From Cadophora sp. MPI-SDFR-AT-0126 (taxonomy: Eukaryota; Ascomycota; Leotiomycetes; Helotiales; Ploettnerulaceae), in assembly GCA_020747065.1 (NCBI GenBank), contig JAGMVK010000007.1, positions 1,674,001 to 1,738,000 of the forward strand: a stretch of DNA of 64,000 bases, given 5' to 3'. Both the position numbers and the translations under genes were made by a program. The notes under the pieces were generated by a model. The model did no database searches. It saw nothing but the letters and a program-made list of their open reading frames with translations, and was not told the origin of the DNA. Shown here one piece after another: positions 46,237 through 57,468 of the stretch; position 1 is the stretch's first letter; each line of letters starts with the position of its first letter.

Positions 46237-48316
46237 TCAACCCCAAGTCTTGATCTTCTTCATACTTCCTTCCTGGTCGAGAGCTTTGTGCATGTCAAAG
46301 CTATTCCACAAAAGATGAGGCTCATGTCCCCATCCTCTTCGTATACACTCGAACTCTGCCTTCTTGAAGTAGTCCTCCAAGATGGGCTTGTAATCGGGAT
46401 GGGCACACTTATCAATAATGACCTTTGCCCGTTCCTTTGGACTCAGTCCTCGAACATCCGCGAGTCCTTGCTCCGTGACAACCACGTCAAGGTCGTGCTC
46501 CGTCTGGTCTACATGTGTGCACATAGGCACGATACAACTCACGCCGTGGCGATCGGTCTTGGAAGGTCTCGTGGAAGGTGTGTGCATGATACTGTACTTG
46601 GCTGAACGTAGGAAGTCTGCCGATCCACCAAGTCCGTTCAGCATACGAGAGCCCATAACGCAAGTGCTGTTTGCGTGGGCGTAGATGTCAACCTCGACCG
46701 GGGTGTTCATGCCAATGACACCTAGGCGTCGAATGATTTCTGGGGAATTTGAGACCTGCTGCGAGCGTAAGAGGAGCTTGTTGTGGTATTGATCCCAGTT
46801 GTCATAAAAGCGCTTGAATCCATCGGGCGAGAAGCGGATGGAAGTTGCAGTTGCGAACTCTAATTTCCCACTGTCGAACAAGTCAAGGAAAGTGTCTTGC
46901 AACACCTCCGTCCATACTTTGAGGTTCTCAAACTTGGACTCCGCAAGTCCACCAATAACTGCATTGGCAATATTCCCAATTCCTGATTGAAGAGGTAGGA
47001 GGTTGGCTGGGAGGCGACCACGTGAGACTTCATGTTCAAGGAACTCGATCAAATGCCTGGCAATTGCTGCTGACGATGCATCAGCTGGAGTGTTTGGTAA
47101 TGTCTGATCCTGATAGTCCGATTCTATAATTGCAACGACCTTCTCTGTATCAATAGGAATGGAAGTTGTGCCGATACGATCTTCTGGGGCCATGATCAAG
47201 TATGGTTTCCTATGTGGGGGAATTTGGGACATGGTTATGTCATGGAGTCCTTCCATTGACGGGATTGCGGTATTGACTTCGATAATAATCTTGAAGATTG
47301 GTCAGTATTCCATGTTGACCGAAAAGACTTGGTTTTTCTGAACTTACCTTGTCCGCCATTTGGATAAGTTCTGGAGATGCACCAACAGAGGCTCCCGGCA
47401 CAATACCACCGTCCTCGAGAATTGCTGACGCTTCAACTACGACCACATCTAGTTTGTTATTTGGCTTGTCCTTGGTGTAGAAACCCTGTTTGAATTGGTC
47501 AGTATTGCTTCTGAATGTGCACTTCTCAAGTTTCTGGCAGCTTCACTATTCGAAATGTTCCAATATTCCCAAGGCATTCTCAATGTCTGGTGTTACTTCA
47601 GACATTGTTAGCCACCGAATGACCGAAGACAAAATGGACATCGGAAGCGATTGAATGTTCCAGACGCATCCACGCATTTGCAGCCACAAAATGTCCTCGG
47701 TAGCACCAGGCATTCCATAATCCAGCGCCCACCACATATATGTCGCACTTGCTATATTTACTTCGCCCGCCAAGTCCACTTAAAACGTACCCAGCAAGCG
47801 AACAGTAGCACTCACATAGACCAAGTCCGACGGGAACATCGACAAATGCTTGTCAAAGAATTTTATGTCTCCATTGTTGATTCCCTTCGCAATAGCCTTT
47901 CCAACTTGATGTGGCGCTCGTCTCTCGATCATGTTCAATGCCGCCCAGCGATTCTCGGTTTCGGCCCCAGAACTGGCGCCCACGAAGAGGGAATACTTCA
48001 GCTTTCCCTGTAAGCCGTTCTTTTCGACATGGTCTGCAAGCATCGTTGGGATCTTTCTGTAGAACGGTCAGCTGTGTTCAATTGAAGCTGCCCGAAGCTG
48101 CCTCTTCGAGGGTTACGAGAGGGATAATTGCTGTAAATTGAACGATGATATTGATACGTACTTGGGATACCCAACACCCGTGAATCCGGACCATCCAATG
48201 TACGCTCCATCGGGAAAATGCTTTATCAAATCCTCAGGATGGGCAAGCTTGTTGAGCATAGAAGGCCTTTTGACTCGAGACTTCAGCGCAGCTGAAGCTG
48301 TTAGTAGACCAGACAT
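46237..48316 (-). CDS. ACH1: Acetyl-CoA hydrolase / CoA-transferase
   Basis: Four exons, 48162-48316, 47816-48056, 47348-47485 and 46237-47289, give 528 residues, the usual ACH1 size. The start reads [20 protein letters not shown], a basic and Ser/Ala-rich leader suitable for mitochondria. Diagnostic stretches include [19 protein letters not shown], then [38 protein letters not shown] across the long intron, and [12 protein letters not shown]. The nucleophilic glutamate of this family is expected in [11 protein letters not shown], which is intact. Yeast Ach1 mainly moves CoA from succinyl-CoA to acetate, detoxifying mitochondrial acetate. Its homologues in filamentous fungi matter for growth on acetate or propionate. 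Intron 2 is 330 nt (47486-47815), far longer than other introns in this window, but the flanking residues join exactly as in homologues. Confidence 0.96.
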
Positions 48317-49018
48317 GTTGGAAATCAAGTTCAATTGGACAGGCTAAAAGATGAAAAGTAAGGACGGAGCTAGAAAGCCACAAGGAAAACGCCAGAAGAA
48401 AAAGGTCGTATGATGCTGCAGCATAGCTTTATTATGTACTCGGCCCCGCCAACTGACATCACAAACAATGTTTCGGCTCAGGGGTGTTCATTCTCCGTAA
48501 TCGCAGCTTTCGGCTATTGACTGGCTGCCGATGAGTTGAGCTGCATCAGGTGGCTGTGATTATCTGAAGGAACTGCATCACTAAGATGCTGCGTCGTAAC
48601 CTCAGATCTCACGGCTTGTAGGAGTTGAACGTGTTTGGGACACTTGTGCAAGACCAAGCCACAGCTCGAGCCGGAGCCAAAAGAATCACCGTCGGCTTTT
48701 TTAAACTCCCGCGATTCAAGTTGCCAAGCTCGATGCTCTAAGTGCCTCTGGCTTCTACGATGAGATCTCGATGATTTAGACTTACAGCAAGTCAAGGTCA
48801 TCAGGAGTCAAAAGGACGGAAACTATTGATTCCCTAGGCTCCTATGTTAGGCCGCGAAGTCCATGACTGACTCAAAAACTCGGCTGATGAACCATACCCC
48901 TCCCCCTTGAATTCCAATGCTCGAAATGAATGTAAGACAGATATAGGCATGCTCATCATCAAACCCCAAACTCCAGAACAGAATACTATACAGCCCTCAA
49001 TGATATCGCCATACCACT
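48317..49018. other. Intergenic region upstream of ACH1
   Basis: This is the ACH1 promoter (minus-strand gene) plus the 3' flank of PEP12. Only a 95-codon shadow frame is seen. ACH1 is carbon-regulated in other fungi, but I could not pick out a confident regulator site by eye. Confidence 0.4.
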
Positions 49019-49892
49019 CTATCCCAGGGTTGCTGCCAAAATAACCACTGTCAGAATGACGGCCAAAATCAACAGCAAACAACATGCTTTCGACCGAGCA
49101 TTTCTCTGGTATCTTGCCGCACTTCTCAACTCCAGATCTGCCCCTCTTGTATCCGTTCTTGTATTCTCGACGTTCTCATGTATATTATCAAGCAGCTCGC
49201 CTTGCTCATTGACGATGTGTGCAACATCTCTGAACAATTCGTTCAACTCCGTAACTCCTTGCTCGATGTTTCGGATCTCTGCCTCTCGCTCCACGATCAA
49301 CGAGTCCTGGAAGTCAACTTCGTCCTGCGATGCAAGCCTCAGCTCTTGCTGGGATTGCTGTTGTTGCTGTCCAAATTGACCGCTTCCTTCGGCCCCAGGT
49401 GATTGTTGATCTTCTAATGCGGTCCGCGCCGCCGTGGCAGATGATCGTTGCTTCTCCAACGCCTGTCGTTGTACTGATTGGAACTCTGAGAGGTTGTTCT
49501 GGAACTCCCGGGCAAGCTTCTGCTGCGTGTATTTTTGAGATGGCTGTCGCGATATTAGCACAGTACTGTTGTGCCGTATGGTTTAGTCCACTCACGCTGA
49601 CGTCCTCCCATGATTGTATAGTCTTGACCCCCTCTCCAACCTTTTTAAATGTATCCTTCGACTCCTCCAAGAGATCATGCACTCTCTCCCGAACTCTCTC
49701 GGTATCTCTCTTAGTTCCCAGTAAAGCAACCTCATTCGACAGCCTTGATATGTTGCCAGTCAAAGTGAATAGCTTCGTCATGAGGTCTTGCGACAGCCTC
49801 TGGAACTCAGGGTCGTCTGAGTATTGCGGATCATCTTGCCTCCGCGTAGTTGTAGGCTGCGACTCCAAAGACGATAACTGATCGAACGACAT
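49019..49892 (-). CDS. PEP12: Endosomal Qa-SNARE syntaxin (PEP12/syntaxin-7-like)
   Basis: Two exons, 49596-49892 and 49019-49543, give 273 residues with a 52-nt phase-0 intron. The N-terminal Habc-type region includes LSQDLMTKLFTLTGNISRL and the basic QQKLAREFQNNLSEFQ helix. A Gln/Ser-rich linker (QFGQQQQQSQQEL) follows. The SNARE motif runs from about residue 185 to 245. Its central glutamine lies in HIVNEQGELLDN, matching the zero-layer Q of Qa-SNAREs, after VTELNELFRDV. The C-terminal anchor is LLLILAVILTVVILAATLG. PEP12 drives fusion at late endosomes. A syntaxin of the vacuolar (VAM3) branch is the main alternative, and filamentous fungi often use one protein for both roles. Confidence 0.92.
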
Positions 49893-50230
49893 CGTGGGTA
49901 GTGTAATTTATTGATCCGTAGGTCGATGATGAGGTGGGAGTTTATGTACAAGGTCGATCTTGGTTGCCTGTCGATAAGAGATGGCTCGTGATGAACATTA
50001 CGAAGTCCGCTACCTAGCCTTGATTTGCAGGCTTGGCGAGGCTGGCCCGCGCCCGCGGTACAATAAAGCTGTGTTTTATTTTGCGCGGGCAACCAATGTC
50101 AACATACAATCCACGTCCAGCTTCCTCGCGACCCACGACGATCTGACGGGATCAATGTCATAGATCAAATCAATTAATTATTCACAGTCTTTACGGTGCA
50201 AAAGGAGTTTTACCCTCAACAATCCACAAA
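49893..50230. promoter_or_regulatory. Divergent promoter PEP12 / NDC1
   Basis: 338 nt separate the two divergent start codons. Both genes act at membranes, but there is no reason yet to think they are co-regulated. A GC-rich block (CCCGCGCCCGCGG-like) lies near 50050-50060. Confidence 0.4.
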
Positions 50231-52233
50231 ATGCCGCCTACGCCTCGAATTCGTCCTTACAAGGACTTCTTAACCCCAGCCTTGCACAAATGGTTCTCGA
50301 TGGCCTCGGCGATACTTTTCGCGCTTTGCTACGTCGAATCCTTCCTTATAGGGGAGAAGAATTCTTGTTAGTATGTCTGGCCCTTGCGCTCAGAAGTACC
50401 TGCTAATCAAACGCTTGCAGTCTTCTGGTCGTGGTTCCCCTTAGGCCGAGCTGGCATACGAGCTCTTCTCCTCTTCATACCTGGCTTTCTGATATTCATT
50501 CCTCGAATCGGACAATTGCATGTTGGTCTGCGAACATCATACTCCCCATGGGATACTTTCCAGAAATATGTCAGGACATTTGCGGTCCCCCAAACCGTCG
50601 GATGGTACCTGTTCTCGGCATGGTTCTTCAGCGAGGTCTATGTTTGGTCGGCATCGAAGGATCAAGATCTTAATAGGATCAAGCTGATACCCAGGACTGA
50701 TCGCACAATGCTTAACGAGAAGCCGATCTACCTCACGAGCTTCTTGCTGTTCCTTGCCGTGGTCCAAGCAGGCTTCCACCTCTTCTACGACTATGATCGC
50801 ATCGATATGCCCGCCATAAAAACGAAGCCAATAGGAGCCGCTAAGGACACGAAAGAAGTAGTTACTATGCCTGCTTTAAGATTCCAAGAGAAGCTTCCGT
50901 CCATTGCTATGAGCGCTCTGAAACGCGCTTTCATTGCTGCGGTCGCTTTCCCTGTCATCTATTTGCTTGATCTGGGACTTCTGCCGTCGATTCGGCGTAT
51001 GGCGTGGGGCTTCACGAGGCAATGGGCAACAATCTTCTGGACCCTGTCCAAATCGACCTCTGTTCCCAGCATAAAGCCTTTCCATTGGAGCGTTCTCAAG
51101 AACTCAGTCACATCAGGATATCTCCTTATCATGTTGTGGGAAGTCACAAACGCTGCATTTTCCGCATATGTGGCACAGGAACCACTCAAGAACACCCGGC
51201 CGATCACACACGAATCTCGGGATCCGAATGGCACCTTGTTGACTGGCTTGAGGGGAAAGAAGCTACAAACCAGAGTAAGTCTCCCTGGGTCGTGCTCCTT
51301 AACACGTAGCTGACAATTCACGAGGCCTTTGCATTTTGGGAACTTGTTCTGATAGGAGAGCGCTTCCAAGGACGCCGGAAAGACATATATAAAGATATTG
51401 ACCGAGCAGGTGGGTCTACATGGTCACAAATACTGTCAGTATGTCTGGATGTTATCAACGGTGTTCAAACCCGGATAGCCGACTACGAGCGACCACCAAG
51501 CACAGCAGCGTCAGATCCTACAAAGATCCCAGAGCCTCCAATTGCTGGCCTCCCCCGCATGGCCGCACCTATCAAACAAGGTGATATCTTGACCAGACCC
51601 GGACCAAAGAAGCGTGGCATTGGCGAAGCAGTCGGTCAGATCGCGAAGAGCCATGGTCAATCACCCGTTGGCCCATTATCCCCGCGGGCAAAGAAGATGT
51701 TGGAAAAGGCAGAGCAGATGGTCGTTCCTAAGGAGCAGCAAGACCAAAGTTTTACGGCACTTTTGAAGGAGTGGGCGCTCATTCTCTTGAAGTACCCAGT
51801 CGGCTGGCCATTCCGACAAGACTACAGAAGGAGAATCTCGGCCATCGTGCTGGGCCAGCCATATGGCGATGTTGGTATTATCGTGGATGCTATTGATGCT
51901 GTTACCAGGTTCTCCGTGTGCAGTCTTGCGGAAGATGAGTATGGTCACGTCCAGAGAGATGTGAAGTTGATTATCCAAACACTAACCACGACGGTGGTGA
52001 AACTAGAGGCTTTGAAGGCTAATTTGGGCTTCCACTGGACGGATGTTGAGAGGAAACAGGAATGTCCCGAGGTTGACATTGTGCTGAATGCATTGAAGAG
52101 TGGACTCAATGAGCTGGTTAATGCATTTGGCGATTACAGTGAGGATCTGAGGCTGAGCCAGAGTGAGATGAGGGCTGCTAGGGTTGCAGCTACGCCTGCT
52201 CCGAAGAAATCCGAGATGGCACAGGCAAATTAA
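50231..52233 (+). CDS. NDC1: Nucleoporin NDC1 (pore membrane protein)
   Basis: Three exons, 50231-50366, 50421-51274 and 51325-52233, give 632 residues. The first intron donor is GTTAGT; the nearby GTATGT would break the frame. The protein starts MPPTPRIRPYKDFLTPALHK. It has about six membrane spans in the first half, for example FSMASAILFALCYVESFLI, IRALLLFIPGFLIFIP and LTSFLLFLAVVQAGFHLFY. The second half is soluble and helical, ending in a long helical region (EVDIVLNALKSGLNELVNA). NDC1 anchors nuclear pore complexes and, in fungi, the spindle pole body in the nuclear envelope. The length and topology fit fungal homologues. The identification rests on overall layout and segments such as YVRTFAVPQTVGWYLFSAWF, not on an enzyme motif. 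Confidence 0.88.
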
Positions 52234-52597
52234 ATATATATGAATAATGAACTTGAGCATCTTCATTGCGAGTCATCGCCTTGATCACTACCCACGATAC
52301 AAGTCCCTCATTCGTAGCCCCCGCATACTCATGTGCGGAATACCCTTGAGGTCTGCATGAGAGGTAGTGTGCCCTGTTGGCTTTAATTCTCGTGCTATGA
52401 ACATGACTTGATTCGTTGGTGTAATATGCGAACTAAATTCGAGAAGTTGCAATACAGAACATCCCTCGTCAGAAAAGAACAATAATTACTGGCTACCAGA
52501 ACAAGCACTGCTCTTCCTACCACGCCTAGATCACTATACACTCTATCGGCGACCAATCAGATGTTGCTTTCAGCCCCATGTCGAGACATAACTTCCA
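52234..52597. other. Convergent intergenic region
   Basis: This short 3'-to-3' gap lies between NDC1 and the zinc-cluster regulator. It is AT-rich around 52230-52250, with nothing else recognisable. Confidence 0.4.
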
Positions 52598-54628
52598 TTA
52601 GCTGGATTGCATGAAGTTGACTTGCGTGCTAATGACTGTAGGATCTGGATAAACAGAAGCGCTAACTCGAAGCGGGTAATACACTTTTGAAGATGCGTAG
52701 TATCCTTGAGATAGAGGGTCTTGTGGTGGCTTCATTCCCCTCATCTCGCGCTCGAATATTAGTTTTCGTAGCAGCGCATCCTTCGAATGGTGGTGTCCTC
52801 GAAACTTGTCTATGTATGTAGTCAGAAGAATAATTCACATAGTCAAAGGTTAGAGGAAGGCAAGGCCGTACGAAATTGGGTGAACTCCGTTTTCAATGTG
52901 CCCATTCTCTGCATGACTGCTTGATCTCTGCCGAAGAGCTCATATATATCGTCGAAGAGCCAATTGAGGCGTAGGGGTGAGGATGGTCGGAAGAGTCCCG
53001 AGTACAAAGATACAAGAAGATCGTACAACTGGTGAGCAACTTGAGAGCGGTCCTGATTTTCGTTCGTTGGGGATTGCCACAAGTCGATTGTGTCACGGTA
53101 TGTAAGGATTAATAGCCATAAGCACGTCCACACGGGCAGCATGTGTCCTTTCCCAGGTCCTTTGTTGCCCAGAATCTTCTTTTGCAATACTGACAAAACC
53201 TCGATTTCTATGTCCATTATACCTTTCGTTATGATGACGGCAAGTTGCTTGTGTACTGCTGACGATACACATTTGGATCCATTTGAGTCTTGAATAAGGA
53301 CTCGGTGCCAGACAGCATGAAGAGCTGTAAGCCTTACACACTTTCCAACCATATCCTTCTGTCCAGAAGTCAGTATCATATTTCCGAGTATCAACTATAT
53401 TAAAACTCACCAGTGGAAGGTCTTTCTGACTGGTCCAGTACTCCTCAGCAAAATTGACAAAAGACGTTCGGAGAAAACCAAGGGACGGGTGCGTTGGGTA
53501 CAGCTCTCTTAACGTTTCCAAAGCCCATGCTTCAACCTGTTGCAAGCTTGGCAGATCATGGTCTGCAATGGCATAACAACTTATCAGCTCCATCTAATCA
53601 TCTTCCGGATCTCGACCCCTCAGGGTCTGCTGCTGCTGCTCTCCTGGAAGAGAATGTGCCTGAACTTTCAGCTGGAGTGTTGTGGGCTTGCCGCGTGGTA
53701 TCCTTGGAACCTCGTACTGCCTTCTCCGATCCAAGTCATGCAATAGATCAACACTGCTGTAAACATTCTTGTCCGGGATGTAAAGAGCTACATGGACGGT
53801 TCTGGCCGATGCTGCAAGAGGAACAACGTGGCGTGCCAGCCATGCCTTATCATTGTCACGATTCCAAAGATCTAGCAATATTCAGCGACGTTGGACTCTT
53901 TGAAACGCTGAACAAACGCACCGAGACTGAACGGGGCACCGACAAGACTCTGCCGTGTGCAGAGACTGCGCCCTAATTTCATACCACCACACAGCTTTAC
54001 ACATGTTGAGCATGGAACGCTCAATTGACACTGCAAAGTCTTAGTCTCTGAAGATGCATGTGAAGGAAGAATGCCATCTTACGGGGGATTTAGAAAGTTT
54101 GCAGGTAATGCACGCTCCGACCTTCCTTAGCTGATCGACTTCCTTCCGTCGCTGAGGTGAGAATCGCTTTCTCCTTCTCCCTGCCGAAGGAAGTTTTGTG
54201 CCAACCTCAAACTCGTGTAGGCATTCCTCGAGTGCGGTCACTTCTGATTGAGGAACTCCTGATTTGCTATCTTGTTGCTGTGATGGAGCCAGCAAGGATC
54301 CCTGGAAGGGATCAGTGTCGTGACCTGTGGAGACACACCCAAGCAGAGAAATTTCAAGCTGATCAGAGACTGTTACAGCTAAGTCGTAGGTTGATGCTTG
54401 GAATTCGGGACCAGGCTGAGACGTCGGATCAGCGGGGTAATCCAACAAGGTGTTGAAAAGGCTAAGTGGAAAGGAGTCAAGAAACGAGGCCGACTCAGAA
54501 CTATCGAAGTCTTGCCAGTTTGTAGAGGATGAATTCAAAACCTGAGAGGCGTCTGCCACGAATTCTGGCTCCCATTGGAAAGTATCAAGGAGAGAGTCAT
54601 CCATGGAGTTGAAAAGTATCTCTGACAT
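52598..54628 (-). CDS. Zn(II)2Cys6-like transcription factor, interrupted by an in-frame TAG
   Basis: Exons at 54083-54628, 53922-54030, 53411-53871, 52872-53358 and 52598-52809 all join in phase, through introns of 50-62 nt, to give 604 codons, with one internal TAG (53594-53596, codon 311). ATG 54628 reads MSEILFNSMDDSLLD; residues 1-150 are acidic and Ser-rich, like an activation domain. After a basic stretch (GRRRKRFSPQRRKEVDQL) comes the cysteine cluster Cys173-x2-Cys176-x6-Cys183-x5-Cys189-x2-Cys192. The last cysteine spacing (Cys196 or Cys206) is not the classic one. Regulatory helices follow, as in fungal C6 factors. After the TAG the frame resumes at once (MELISCYAIADHDLPSLQQV) and stays open through three more exons to TAA. 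No credible intron removes the TAG. It is either a recently disabled gene, a readthrough case or a sequencing error. Without readthrough the product is 310 residues. Confidence 0.7.
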
Positions 54629-55521
54629 GGTGAAAATTTTCTTCGCCTGCGGACTCGACTCTGAACTGAATGCCGAAAGAAAAATCGGATTTACAATCGA
54701 GCCAAGCGACAATGGACATGGACATTCTTGTACTTATCAAGAGATCACTCATACCATCACGATGAGCTCCGGTGAGCCCAAGATGGAGGAAATGAGGCGA
54801 GGAAAACAAGGCAGCCAGTCAGAAGCGAGTGAACGAGCTGGCTGAACGCCATAAAAATGCCGGTGAGCCAAAAATGAGACAGCCTGCTGTGATGTCCGCT
54901 TCCATCCAGTAACAGTCAGGTCATTAAGAGGAAGCAGATAGAAAGGACATATCATTCAAACTTGATGAGCATCATTTGTCTAAAAGGCAGCAGTATTGGG
55001 CAATCAGCTCCGCAGCTAGGATTGTTGGTAGCCTTGCGGTTTACCTGCTTAAAAAGGACACACCATACCTAGCTCTTCATACAAGAATTGACAGTCTTAT
55101 AGGCATTTGGGTAAATGCTTGGAAATGAGGCCCCGGATGAGGTCAAGAGTTGGCGAACGTTGGTAGAATTGTAGAAAGACAGGTTCCGAGTAAATGAATT
55201 GAAATAGGGTAGATGCTTTGGTGTAGTAAAATAGGGTAGGGCAATGATAACATCGAAACATGGGAGAGATACTATTGTGAGAAGTGTTGTTCCTTCGAAT
55301 GTCGTGGCTTTGGAAAAGCGTTGTGCTTCGAGTTTGTTCAAAGAAAGCTGCAGCCAGAAAACGTGACCGCGCGAAGGAAAGCACGTCCCTCGCGTTTGAC
55401 CTTTATTTAGGCGACAATGCTGTCTCAACTCTCTCCTACCAATATCAACACGGCTCAGCAAGTAATTCTACTTCGCCTTGGATATTTCTTCAAATTAAAT
55501 CTGCAGAGATATCTTGTCACT
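54629..55521. promoter_or_regulatory. Divergent promoter region, regulator gene / PNKP
   Basis: Nearly 900 nt separate the two divergent start codons. Frames on the minus strand at 55.1-55.5 kb look like chance. No repeats or RNA genes are apparent. Confidence 0.35.
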
Positions 55522-57468
55522 ATGGCGAGCCCCCCAAATCCTCCCAAGAGAAAGCTCGACCACAACAGCCCCATCTCGCCTCCTCCCTTACGACGCAAGC
55601 TTCAATCTAACACAACACGTGCGTTTCTTCGAAGGCCCTGGAGCTATGATCCATACGGCTGAGCTGACCTTTTCCAAACAGAAACCGCTGTCGCATCATT
55701 CTTTACCCCCTCATCCCAGAAGCCACCCGAGAAGATCACATGGCAAGAGCGAGCCCCAAACGACGATGCACCAGAGAGTCTCCTTGTTGGCAAGTATGAG
55801 CCAGCCAAGGATTCTACAGAGGACCAAAAGCCCGCCGGTGGGGATGTCAAGCGTCGTAAGATCGCAGCATTCGACTTCGTGAGTCTAAGCTTCGTCCTTC
55901 AAGCTCTATCTAGACGTCTTCATTCTGACGTGTCACGCACCACGTAGGATTCAACTCTCATTCAGACTTCGTCAGGAAAGAAGTTTGCTACCGATGCCAA
56001 GGACTGGCAGTGGTGGCATACATCTGTCCCTGCCACGCTCCGGAAGTTATACCTCGAAGATGGGTACGTTCGAACACTATTCATTCCCAAAGCAGCATGT
56101 CACTCACGATTACAAAGCTTCAGAGTTGTGGTAGTCAGCAATCAAGCTGGTATCTCTTTGAAGCCCGATGCCAAAGGTCCGAGAGCTAATGTATCCAAAC
56201 TTGCGATGTTCAAAACAAAAGTCTTAGCCGTTGTCGGTCAGCTGGACATTCCAATAAGCATATATGCAGCTACTGGAAAGGATATCTATCGGAAGCCAAG
56301 AACGGGAATGTGGACAGAAGTTCTTGAGGACTACGGCATCAGCCCGGATAGCGTCGACCTCGATAACTCCATTTTCGTTGGTGATGCTGCAGGTCGTGAA
56401 GCCTTGAACGGCCAGCCCAAGGACTTTTCGTGTTCTGATCGGTTCGTTTCCCGCCCATGCAATGCGTACGGCATCTACTAAGGCGAAGCAGAAATTTTGC
56501 GCATAATGTTGGCATCAAGTTCTACACTCCGGAGGAATATTTCCTTGGACAAGCACCACGCCCATTTACACGCACATTCGACCCCACTGAATACCTTAGA
56601 TTATCTGCAGATGAAGGTACGATAAACATGCATCGTATGTTTTACAAATGGTAACTCATATCTCTCCAGTCCTTGAACCGTACAAGAAGAAGAATCCTTG
56701 CGACATTGTCTTGTTTTGTGGCAGCCCAGCTGCGGGAAAGTCGACATTCTACTGGAAGAATCTGGAGCCTCTAGGATATGCAAGAGTAAATCAAGATATT
56801 CTAAAATCGGTATGTTGCACAGTATGCACGCTTCCGTGGAAATCATCTGATGTTCGAGAAGCGAGAAAAGTGTCTTAAGGTCGCCGCAGAATACCTCGAG
56901 GACGGCAAGGCTGTTGCAATCGGTATGTAATCGCGGTCAGCCCCAGGAACTATATTACGACACGAGTATTGACTCTTTTGAAATATAGACAATACTAATG
57001 CAGATCCGGACGTGCGAAAGAATTGGATAGAATTGGCTGCTAAGCATTCCGTTCCAATTCGCTGCGTGTTGTTCACAGCAGGATCTCAGATTTGTGAGCA
57101 CAACGATGCCGTGCGAGCACTCAACAGCACAGTATGCATTCCCCTGTTTCCCAACCAATAATTTTGTAGAGGCCAAACTGTTGTGTTGCTATGCCCAAAT
57201 TAGAAATTGGCATATGAAGCTACTGCTGATTGCCAGAGCAGATGAACCCTGAAAAACGGACGATACTTCCCGGCATGGCCTTCAAGAGTTTTGCGACTAG
57301 GTATAAACGTCCAGAGATGAGCGAAGGCTTCCAGGATATCACAGAGATAGCATTCAAGGTACGTCCGCGCTATGCAGTCATCATTCAATCAAGACAGACA
57401 CATACTGAACCATGCAGTTTCTTGGAGGTGAGGTTGAACAACAGACTTGGACTCGACACTGGACTTGA
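55522..57468 (+). CDS. pnk1: Bifunctional polynucleotide phosphatase/kinase (PNKP)
   Basis: Ten exons give 457 residues: 55522-55618, 55682-55878, 55948-56063, 56118-56441, 56492-56616, 56670-56809, 56869-56932, 56989-57131, 57242-57358 and 57418-57468. The enzyme restores 3'-hydroxyl and 5'-phosphate ends at DNA breaks before ligation. The N-terminus is short and basic (MASPPNPPKRKL) and lacks an FHA domain, unlike the animal enzyme. The HAD-type phosphatase motif is KIAAFDFDSTLIQT near residues 94-104, and VVVSNQAGI is its second motif. FVGDAAGR marks the third and fourth motif area. The kinase domain has the P-loop GSPAAGKS near residues 304-311, then DNTNADPDVRKNW and RPEMSEGFQDI. The exon 7 acceptor has two in-frame AGs three bases apart, so one lysine may be optional. 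Confidence 0.93.

Noticed and set aside
53872..53921. Apparent frameshift after the zinc cluster
   Set aside because: A 50-nt intron with a GTGCGT donor and a TGCTAG acceptor (branch-like GCTGAAT) restores the frame exactly, so no frameshift mutation is needed.
53494..53976. 160-codon plus frame across the zinc-cluster regulator gene
   Set aside because: It lies opposite exons 2-3 of the minus-strand gene, whose cysteine cluster and splice phases are convincing.
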